DNA of 5,089 bases from Desulfocapsa sulfexigens (lineage in GTDB: Bacteria; Desulfobacterota; Desulfobulbia; Desulfobulbales; Desulfocapsaceae), in contig DQVD01000107.1 in assembly GCA_015661935.1 (NCBI GenBank), positions 1 to 5,089 on the forward strand. Reading direction: 5' to 3'. A program made the translations under genes and the position numbers. The notes below the pieces were generated by a model. It had not been told where the DNA came from. It did no database searches and saw only the letters and a program-made list of their open reading frames with translations. Shown in pieces: positions 1 to 5,089 of the stretch (position 1 is the first letter of the stretch; each line of letters opens with the position of its first letter).

Positions 1-105
1 AAATATACCAGTCTCAATGTTGAAGTAGTTCTGAGCGATGATAAAACAAGGCTAAAATATTACCAACACCTCAAAAACCACGCGGCTGTTAAAGTTGTGA
101 TGTAA
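1..105 (+). CDS. C-terminal end of a YbeD/DUF493-family protein (5' end outside window)
   Basis: Frame 1 is open from the first base to a TAA at 103-105 and gives 34 residues, so this is the tail of a gene entering from the left. The peptide begins KYTSLNVEVVL, continues with a helical stretch containing KYYQHLKNH, and ends AAVKVVM. This is the layout of the C-terminus of DUF493 (E. coli YbeD): a small residue plus Y-x-S, a beta strand, a helix with Y-x-x-L, and a final strand V-(K/R)-x-V-(L/M) at the very end of the protein. I compared it with YbeD from memory and did not run a search. Family members are small (about 90 residues) ferredoxin-like-fold proteins of poorly defined cellular role. 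The next gene starts only 9 bases after the stop, so the two are probably co-transcribed. The reading frame is well supported; the family call is good but rests on a short piece. Confidence 0.68.
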   Translation, partial: KYTSLNVEVVLSDDKTRLKYYQHLKNHAAVKVVM

Positions 106-114
106 AAAAAACAG

Positions 115-624
115 ATGCGCAAAAAAACAGAAAACAAAGACTCCCGCCTTCTCCCCATCCTTCGTGAAGGAGTGGCAGTGATTCAGATGATTTTTTTCAA
201 AGAGTTTAAATCTGTCATTATAAAAAAGCATCCTGATCTTGATACCACATCTCAGACCATGCTGGCAGGTGCCATTACTAATGAACTCTTTGGTGCCCAG
301 AATATGGAAGAAAAATTTCAGATTTTCCGAAACAAACATCAGGGTACAATTGAGCAGGAATTGCTGAGCTTAAGCAGTGAACTGCCAGCACTGATGGATC
401 CGCTTGCCGATGCCCTTCGCATTCAAATACTTTGCGATAATCAGGAAGGTATTAACTCGGCTCATGTCCTTAAACAGGCTGACAGTTTAGGAATATTAAC
501 AAAAGATCGTGAGTTACCCTTGCCTTCAGCATTTATGGAAACGGTACGGATCCTTGGAGCTGTACATAAACTTATTATTCCCCCTGTTGAAATTGATGCA
601 ACAGAGGAACAGGATTTGCTGTAA
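115..624 (+). CDS. Hypothetical soluble protein, 169 residues, unknown function
   Basis: This is a continuous 169-codon frame ending in TAA. I do not recognise the family. It is predicted to be cytoplasmic and mostly alpha-helical: there is no signal peptide and no membrane segment. The N-terminus is basic (MRKK), followed by a hydrophobic helix around residues 12-37 (LLPILREGVAVIQMIFFKEF). The middle is Leu-rich (residues 80-105), there is a single Cys at 107, and the tail is acidic (DATEEQDLL). The ATG at 115 lies 9 bases after the preceding stop but has only an A-run upstream and no clear Shine-Dalgarno. An in-frame GTG at 178 (residue 22) has AGGAG at 168-172 with a 5-base spacer, so a 148-residue product is possible. 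I keep the ATG because it uses the whole open frame and sits where a co-transcribed gene would start. It could be functionally tied to the upstream DUF493-like gene. The gap to the next gene is 75 bases, so a link with the transporter is uncertain. Confidence 0.8.
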   Translation: MRKKTENKDSRLLPILREGVAVIQMIFFKEFKSVIIKKHPDLDTTSQTMLAGAITNELFGAQNMEEKFQIFRNKHQGTIEQELLSLSSELPALMDPLADALRIQILCDNQEGINSAHVLKQADSLGILTKDRELPLPSAFMETVRILGAVHKLIIPPVEIDATEEQDLL

Positions 625-685
625 TAGGCAGATCTTATGAAGGCTAATGGAAATTAAAACAACTGACAACTTTTCACAACATCCC

Positions 686-691
686 AAGGAG
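686..691 (+). promoter_or_regulatory. Strong Shine-Dalgarno (AAGGAG) of the BMP binding-protein gene
   Basis: AAGGAG lies 8 bases before the ATG at 700, an ideal spacing. It fixes the start of the binding-protein gene and implies high translation, as expected for a periplasmic binding protein. It contrasts sharply with the ATPase gene further down, which has no such site. The 625-699 gap shows no convincing -35/-10 pair and no terminator hairpin, so a separate promoter for the transporter cannot be located by eye. Confidence 0.85.
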
Positions 692-699
692 AGATAAAA

Positions 700-1881
700 A
701 TGAAGAAATCACTGTCGGGTATTGCATTGGCTCTTTTTGTAGCTTTTGCACTTTTAATAAGCCCTATACAAAGTAAAGCATCGGATGAGTTTATCTTTGG
801 TCTGCTTATGGTAGGACCTGCAAATGATCACGGCTGGAATCAGGCCCATTTTGAAGCTGGAAAAGAGATCGAAAAACATATACCTGGAAGCAAAATGATC
901 TATATTGATAAGGTCAATCCTGCTGATCGCCCGGGCATTACGGTTCCTTTTCTTGTTGATGACCTTGTTTCAAAGGGAGCGAAACTGATCATCGGAAACT
1001 CCGATGATATGAAAGATGGTATCCGTGAAGCCGCAATGCTCAATCCTGATATAAAATTCATCCATATCTCCGGTGATGATGCTCTAAGCCCTGAATCTCC
1101 TGCAAACCTTTCCAACCTCATGGGGAAAATGGAATATGGGCAGATGATGGCAGGCTTTGCTGCTGCAATGACAACCAAAACCGGAAAAATCGGATACCTT
1201 GGCCCCTTGATTAATGATGAAACCAAACGTCTTGCCGCTGCCTGTTTTCTTGGTGCCCGCTATGCCTGGACAACTGTTCTGAAAAAAGATCCGGCGACTC
1301 TCAGCTTTAAAGTTTCCTGGATCGGATTCTGGTTCAATATCCCCGGAGTTACGGCTGATCCGACACAAGTTGCCAAAAACTTTTTTGATTCTGGATTTGA
1401 TGTGCTTATTTCAGGAATTGACACCACAGAAGCACTGATAGTTGCTGATCAAAAGAAAAAAGAAGGCGCTGCAGTTACTGCCATACCGTATGACTTCCAG
1501 GGAGCTTGTGACCCCGCACCTGATGCCTGTCTTGGTGTCCCTTATTTCAACTGGTTTCCCGGGTATTCACATTTTATCAATAGTGCAAAAAACAACACCT
1601 GGAAAAAAGAGTGGCTCTGGCTTGGACCTGAGTGGACTGACATGAATAACAACATGACTTCATCCATTGCTTTTCAGAATGGAAAAGCTCTTGCCGATGG
1701 TGTAGCAGAACAGCTTGCTGTCTTTACAAAAGGTCTTGGCGACGGATCCATATCTCTTTTCAGCGGCCCTCTTAATTTCCAGGACAAATCTGTTTTCCTG
1801 AAAAAAGGGGAAACCGCCACAGACAAACAGATCTGGAACCTTCCTCAGCTTCTTGAAGGTATGGTAGGCGCGTCTAAGTAA
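700..1881 (+). CDS. BMP-family (BmpA/PnrA-like) periplasmic substrate-binding protein of an ABC importer
   Basis: The 393-residue protein is of usual length for the BMP family (Pfam Bmp). It captures the ligand in the periplasm and delivers it to the permeases encoded downstream. Residues 1-27 are a Sec signal peptide: a KK start, a hydrophobic core at about 7-22, and a likely cut after S-K-A at 27. No lipobox cysteine is present, so it should be a free periplasmic protein. Family landmarks are the first strand with GLLMVGPANDHGWNQAH (34-50) and the lobe strands LIIGNSDD (97-103) and FIHISGDD (120-127). The hallmark MEYGQMMAGFAAAMTTKTGKIGY spans 144-166, followed by LGARYAW (185-190) and the acid-containing GFDVLISGIDTTEA (232-245). 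A C-terminal VPYFNW is at 280-285. Mature-chain cysteines are 182, 270 and 277; C-D-P-A-P-D-A-C could form a small disulfide loop. A Trp-dense patch lies at 301-312. Family members bind nucleosides and related small molecules, but the ligand cannot be assigned here. The start is fixed by AAGGAG 8 bases upstream. Confidence 0.93.
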   Translation: MKKSLSGIALALFVAFALLISPIQSKASDEFIFGLLMVGPANDHGWNQAHFEAGKEIEKHIPGSKMIYIDKVNPADRPGITVPFLVDDLVSKGAKLIIGNSDDMKDGIREAAMLNPDIKFIHISGDDALSPESPANLSNLMGKMEYGQMMAGFAAAMTTKTGKIGYLGPLINDETKRLAAACFLGARYAWTTVLKKDPATLSFKVSWIGFWFNIPGVTADPTQVAKNFFDSGFDVLISGIDTTEALIVADQKKKEGAAVTAIPYDFQGACDPAPDACLGVPYFNWFPGYSHFINSAKNNTWKKEWLWLGPEWTDMNNNMTSSIAFQNGKALADGVAEQLAVFTKGLGDGSISLFSGPLNFQDKSVFLKKGETATDKQIWNLPQLLEGMVGASK

Positions 1882-1904
1882 AACAAGGACATACTGCATA
1901 GTTG

Positions 1905-1997
1905 CGAACACGGAATTACGAACGGCAGAAGTATCTTTTTAAAACTTCTCCATACACCCTGAAAGAAGTAATCCTGGGGAGCTATATTCCGTGTTCG
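1905..1997. repeat. Perfect 12-bp inverted repeat enclosing 69 bases, in the binding protein-ATPase gap
   Basis: CGAACACGGAAT at 1905-1916 is exactly complementary to ATTCCGTGTTCG at 1986-1997. The arms stop abruptly: flanking bases do not pair on either side. The element fills most of the 153-base gap between the binding-protein gene (stop at 1881) and the ATPase gene (start at 2035). Inside it, AGAAGTA occurs twice (1927-1933 and 1964-1970) around a complementary ACTTCT (1944-1949). There is no U-run after the right arm, so it is not a standard intrinsic terminator. It could be a small non-autonomous or REP-like repeat inserted into the operon, or an mRNA structure that protects the binding-protein message and dampens downstream expression. 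The repeat is certain as sequence; either function is inference. Confidence 0.7.
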
Positions 1998-2034
1998 ACA
2001 TTCAATATTCTCTATTATTCCCTCTCTCTTTTTC

Positions 2035-3507
2035 ATGGATGTACTATTCCAGCATATCAGTAAAAAGTTTGGATCTGTCAAAGCACTGACAGATGTAAGC
2101 TTTACTGCGCACTCCGGAAGCATCCACGGACTTATCGGGGAAAACGGTGCCGGCAAATCGACATTAATGAAAATTCTTACCGGCTACCAATCCAGAACTA
2201 GCGGTACAATTCTTATTGATAGCCATGAAGTAACGCTCGACAATCCCAGACATGCATCCAAATATGGAATTGGCATGCTCTACCAGGAACCTATGGATTT
2301 CATTTCCCTTACGGTTCTTGATAATTTTTCTCTGGGCAGCCCTAAACAAAGTCAGCAGGAATTACGTTTTGCACTGGAAAGCCTGACAATTCGTTTCGGA
2401 TTTCACCTTGATCCCAACCGCCTGGTTGAGTCTCTCACTGTTGGAGAAAGGCAACAAATTGAACTTTTACGACTGATCCACTGCAAAACACGCGTTCTCA
2501 TCCTCGACGAACCAACCACCGGCATCTCGCCTGCTCAAAAAGAGGTTTTGTTTCCAGCGTTAAAACAACTTGCCGCCGACGGTATGACCATCCTTCTTGT
2601 TTCTCATAAACTTGAAGAAGTAGCCACCCTTTGTGATGAGGTCACGGTGCTGCGTCATGGGCGTATTACCCATCATGCCACTGCCCCTTTTCACTTTCCG
2701 GATCTCCTTACTGCCATGTTTGGTTCTATTCCGGAACGAAAAGACAAGGAAGCTGTCAGAAAAAAAGGATCACCTGTACTTCTTATGCAAAATATCGAGG
2801 CAGCCGGGGAACGTCATGGTTTACAAAACTGCGACATCAGCATTGCCGAAGGTGAAGTTATTGGCCTTGCCGGTCTTGATGGTGCTGGTCAATCCACCTT
2901 TTTACGGCTTGCTGCCGGCCTTACGCTCCCTGAGCACGGCACAATACAACTCTTTGGTAAAAAGCTTCCACGGAGCACGAAAGCCGGAAAACTGGCACAC
3001 AAGCTAAAAACTTTTTTTATTCCAGCTGACAGACTCGAAGAAGCTCTGTTTGCCAATGTTTCCCTGAGCGATCATTTCAGTCTACGGGAAAAACAGAGTC
3101 CATTCTGGCATTCCCAAAAAAGAGCCAGAAGTCAGGCAAAAAAAGCCATTAGTACATTTTCCATCAAAGCTCAGCCGGATGACCATGCAGAAGACCTTTC
3201 AGGAGGAAACCAACAACGACTTCTTCTGGCGCTTCTTGATTCACTCTCTCGGCTGGTGCTCCTTGAGAACCCGACCAGAGGACTTGATATTCGGTCGGGA
3301 CATAGGGTCTGGCAATATCTCAAGAATGAGCTTAGCCCAAAAACAACCATTATTTTTTCATCCCCTGAGCTTGATGAGCTTCTCCATTACAGCGATCGAG
3401 TTCTTGTTTTTCATGATGGTGAAATCGTTCTAGACAGTGCTGTTACTGACACCAGTCATGACTCCGTTGCTGCTGCCATGACCGGATTAGATGAGGCTCT
3501 TCAATGA
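2035..3507 (+). CDS. BMP-type ABC importer ATPase, two fused nucleotide-binding domains (NupO/YufO-like)
   Basis: The 490-residue cytoplasmic ATPase has two ABC domains in one chain, the arrangement of nucleoside and sugar importers (NupO, RbsA, MglA type). Domain 1 (about 4-225): Walker A GENGAGKST 35-43, Q-loop YQEP with Gln84, signature LTVGERQQ 134-141, Walker B RVLILDEP 153-160 with catalytic Glu159, and H-loop VSHKL with His191. Domain 2 (about 248-475): Walker A is GLDGAGQST 280-288 with Gln286 in place of Lys, signature LSGGNQQR 388-395 is canonical, Walker B is LVLLENPTRGLD 407-418, and the H-loop His is absent (FSSPELDEL). A degenerate second site is usual in this family, so ATP hydrolysis probably occurs mainly at one composite site. 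The ATG at 2035 matches the family start and is the only ATG in the open frame, which begins at 1972. The bases before it are pyrimidine-rich (CCCTCTCTCTTTTTC) with no Shine-Dalgarno. The end overlaps the first permease by 4 bases (ATGA). Confidence 0.95.
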   Translation: MDVLFQHISKKFGSVKALTDVSFTAHSGSIHGLIGENGAGKSTLMKILTGYQSRTSGTILIDSHEVTLDNPRHASKYGIGMLYQEPMDFISLTVLDNFSLGSPKQSQQELRFALESLTIRFGFHLDPNRLVESLTVGERQQIELLRLIHCKTRVLILDEPTTGISPAQKEVLFPALKQLAADGMTILLVSHKLEEVATLCDEVTVLRHGRITHHATAPFHFPDLLTAMFGSIPERKDKEAVRKKGSPVLLMQNIEAAGERHGLQNCDISIAEGEVIGLAGLDGAGQSTFLRLAAGLTLPEHGTIQLFGKKLPRSTKAGKLAHKLKTFFIPADRLEEALFANVSLSDHFSLREKQSPFWHSQKRARSQAKKAISTFSIKAQPDDHAEDLSGGNQQRLLLALLDSLSRLVLLENPTRGLDIRSGHRVWQYLKNELSPKTTIIFSSPELDELLHYSDRVLVFHDGEIVLDSAVTDTSHDSVAAAMTGLDEALQ

Positions 3508-4520
3508 AAAAATTGTGCCTTGACATAGTACTTGGCAGTCTTCTGGTTTCTGGATTCACTGCACTCGTTTTACTGATTGCGGGAGCACCGGTTCTTGCCG
3601 CCTTTCAGAATATCTGGCTGGGTGCCTTTGCTTCCACTTCCAAATTCAGCCAGGTTCTCTCCGTATGGGTTCCCCTTACGCTCTGTTCTTGCGGACTGCT
3701 CTACACTTTCAGAGCAAATCTATGGAACATCGGCATTGAAGGCCAGGTCATAATGGGAGCAATCGGTGCCATGACAGCACTGCGCATTCCAGGAATTGAA
3801 AGCCCTGTGCTCATCCTTACTCTGGCATTTCTCGCATCTATGATTGGTGGAGGAGCATGGGGATTACTTATTGGAATTCTTAAAACACGAGGCGGTGTCC
3901 ATGAAATCTTTGGTGGGCTTGGACTCAACTTTGTGGCTCAGGCTTTTATTCTCTGGCTTATATTCGGGCCCTGGAAACGACCCGGCATTGCCTCCATGAG
4001 CGGCACCGAGCTATTGGCCCATAAGCTTTGGCTTACAACTCCTCCAGGCTGGCGAGTTGCGACCATTGGGCTGTTGATTGCTGCTGCAGCCCTTATACTT
4101 ACCTGGCTGCTTCTCGAAAAAAGCATGCTGGGGCTTAAACTAAAAGCAATAGGTAAAAACCCAAAAGCTGCACTACTTTACGATATTTCTCCGGAAAGCT
4201 ATTATCTTACGTCAATCATTATTGCAGGCTCCTGTGCAGGTCTTGCCGGATGCCTTCAGGTAACAGCTGTTTACCACAGACTTATCCCATCAATTTCAAG
4301 TGGATATGGATATGTTGCGCTATTACTTGTGATGCTTGCTGGATACAGGGTCATCCTAATTCCATTTCTTGCCTTATTTTTTGCAGGCTTAAACGTCGGT
4401 GCCATCCAGCTTCCGATAGTTTTGCAACTTGATTCCGCCTTGTCAGGAGTCATTCAGGGCTGTTGTGTATTAAGCGCCTTATTTATTCTAGGGATCAGAC
4501 AGAAAAGGAGACAATCCTGA
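3504..4520 (+). CDS. BMP-type ABC importer permease 1 (NupP/YufP-like, BPD_transp_2 family)
   Basis: The 338-residue integral inner-membrane protein forms one half of the translocation channel. Hydrophobic segments lie at roughly 8-27, 50-67, 80-93, 101-125, 137-155, 185-204, 234-255, 267-298 (probably two) and 312-330. The chain ends in a basic tail, RQKRRQS. Family landmarks are FRANLWNIGIEGQVIMGA (69-86), matching the conserved N-I-G-x-E-G-Q element of BMP/sugar permeases, and the cytoplasmic loop LKLKAIGKNPKAALLYDIS (211-229), the expected contact site for the ATPase. The long periplasmic loop around 156-183 contains GPWKRPGIASMSG. The start overlaps the ATPase stop as ATGA, with GAGG at 3493-3496 seven bases upstream, indicating translational coupling. 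By family precedent its partner is the second permease immediately downstream. The ligand is not deducible from the permease. Confidence 0.94.
   Translation: MKKLCLDIVLGSLLVSGFTALVLLIAGAPVLAAFQNIWLGAFASTSKFSQVLSVWVPLTLCSCGLLYTFRANLWNIGIEGQVIMGAIGAMTALRIPGIESPVLILTLAFLASMIGGGAWGLLIGILKTRGGVHEIFGGLGLNFVAQAFILWLIFGPWKRPGIASMSGTELLAHKLWLTTPPGWRVATIGLLIAAAALILTWLLLEKSMLGLKLKAIGKNPKAALLYDISPESYYLTSIIIAGSCAGLAGCLQVTAVYHRLIPSISSGYGYVALLLVMLAGYRVILIPFLALFFAGLNVGAIQLPIVLQLDSALSGVIQGCCVLSALFILGIRQKRRQS
4505..4510 (+). promoter_or_regulatory. Shine-Dalgarno (AAGGAG) of permease 2, inside the end of permease 1
   Basis: AAGGAG lies 9 bases before the ATG at 4520, inside the last codons of the first permease gene. 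Together with the TGATG stop/start overlap it fixes the start of the second permease and supports coupled, roughly equal translation of the two channel halves. Confidence 0.85.
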
Positions 4521-5089
4521 TGGGTGATATTTCCTTGCCAGTACTTATTGCATCGGTTTTAGCCGCAAGTGCGCCACTCATTATTATTGCTCTTGGAGAA
4601 ACACTCACCGAAAAAAGTGGCGTAATCAACCTCTCACTCGATGGCGTGGTACTCCTCTCTGCCATGGCAGCTTTTGTAGTTGCCAAAGAAACAGACTCGC
4701 TGCTTCCTGGTTTTTTGGCAGGAGGGTGTACAGGAATGATCACAGGAATCATTGTGGGCTATTTCAGCATCTCCCTCCGACTTTCACAAGTTGCCGTTGG
4801 CTTTGCGCTCTCCCTTCTCTGCCGTGATCTTGCATATTTTCTTGGCAATCCATACAGTAGAGTGCAGGGACCAACTCTCCTTGCAAACAAACTTCCATTT
4901 TATGATTCACTCCCCTCTTCTCTGCAGATTATCCTCACCCAACCGCTAACAGTCTGGTTTGCTCTCCTGCTTATTATTGTGCTCTACTATTTTTTTACAT
5001 TCAGTAAAGCCGGGCTTTGTTTGCGCTCTATTGGAGAAAACCCCGCAGCAGCATTTGCACGTGGTCTCAATCCCCGAAAAATTCAGATG
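4520..5089 (+). CDS. BMP-type ABC importer permease 2 (NupQ/YufQ-like), 3' end outside window
   Basis: The frame stays open from ATG 4520 to the last base, giving 190 residues of a protein that in this family is usually around 300. It starts MGDISLPVLIASVLAASAPL and is strongly hydrophobic. Membrane segments lie near residues 6-25, 38-54, 62-80, 90-107 and 140-160. ETLTEKSGVINLSLDG (27-42) corresponds to the family's G-E-x-x-x-E-(R/K)-x-G-V-x-N-x-x-x-E-G element, here with Asp in place of the last Glu. The cytoplasmic loop LCLRSIGENPAAAFARGLNPRKI (167-189) matches the conserved G-E-N-P-x-A-A loop that contacts the ATPase. It starts one base inside the permease 1 stop (TGATG) behind AAGGAG at 4505-4510. 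It is the second, non-identical half of the channel, shorter at the N-terminus than permease 1. The C-terminal third is missing only because the window ends. Confidence 0.93.
   Translation, partial: MGDISLPVLIASVLAASAPLIIIALGETLTEKSGVINLSLDGVVLLSAMAAFVVAKETDSLLPGFLAGGCTGMITGIIVGYFSISLRLSQVAVGFALSLLCRDLAYFLGNPYSRVQGPTLLANKLPFYDSLPSSLQIILTQPLTVWFALLLIIVLYYFFTFSKAGLCLRSIGENPAAAFARGLNPRKIQM

Noticed and set aside
52..339. Open minus-strand frame of 95 codons across the start of the 169-residue gene
   Set aside because: It is Phe-rich, low-complexity antisense of A-rich coding DNA and of the DUF493-like tail, with no ribosome binding site or family resemblance.
616..641. Possible promoter (TTGCTG and TATGAA) before the binding-protein gene
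   Set aside because: The spacer is only 14 bases and both boxes are poor; not supportable by eye.
900..1368. Two minus-strand open frames within the binding-protein gene
   Set aside because: Both lie wholly inside a clear BMP-family gene on the + strand and carry no recognisable motifs.
1927..1949. Intrinsic terminator after the binding-protein gene (AGAAGT...ACTTCT with a T-run)
   Set aside because: The T-run lies in the loop (1936-1940), not after the stem, and the stem is a weak, A+T-rich 6 bp.
1845..2156. Minus-strand open frame of 103 codons across the intergenic gap
   Set aside because: It overlaps the ends of two confident genes and its middle is the inverted-repeat DNA; the peptide looks like read-through of a repeat, not a protein.
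2633..3433. Alternative-frame + strand open frames within the ATPase gene
   Set aside because: The ATPase frame shows all ABC motifs through this region; the other frames show none.
4752..4949. A 65-codon + strand open frame near the window end
   Set aside because: It is out of frame with permease 2, whose frame stays open from 4520 to the end and carries family motifs; it has no ribosome binding site.

Overview
The window holds the start of a BMP-family (BmpA/PnrA-type) ABC importer operon, preceded by two small genes on the same strand. All genes read on the + strand. The base composition looks moderate and slightly A+T-rich. The substrate-binding protein has a cleavable Sec signal peptide with no lipobox cysteine, as expected for a free periplasmic protein of a Gram-negative (diderm) bacterium. 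Overall character would fit a sulfate-reducer-like Desulfobacterota genome, but that placement is an impression and rests on no marker gene.

Layout: (1) Positions 1-105 are the last 34 codons of a gene entering from the left. The short alpha/beta tail ending in V-x-V-V-M closely resembles the C-terminus of the YbeD/DUF493 family. (2) Positions 115-624 encode a 169-residue soluble protein of unknown function, starting 9 bases after the first gene. (3) Positions 700-1881 encode the periplasmic BMP-family binding protein, behind a strong Shine-Dalgarno sequence. (4) Positions 1882-2034 are a 153-base gap containing a perfect 12-bp inverted repeat 69 bases apart, with a smaller set of competing short repeats inside it. 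(5) Positions 2035-3507 encode the double-ABC ATPase, which has no visible Shine-Dalgarno. (6) Positions 3504-4520 encode permease 1, overlapping the ATPase by 4 bases. (7) Positions 4520-5089 encode the first 190 residues of permease 2, overlapping permease 1 by one base and cut by the window end.

How it works together: the binding protein captures a small molecule in the periplasm. By family precedent this is most likely a purine or other nucleoside, but the sequence does not fix it. It hands the ligand to a heterodimeric inner-membrane channel formed by the two permeases, powered by one fused ATPase that supplies both nucleotide-binding domains. The ATPase/permease genes are tightly overlapped and look translationally coupled. 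The gap after the binding protein is where differential expression of binding protein over transporter could be set.

I found no CRISPR array, tRNA, rRNA, insertion sequence, defence system or other clearly new system. The main unexplained items are the intergenic inverted-repeat element, the missing ribosome binding site of the ATPase, and the unknown 169-residue protein.
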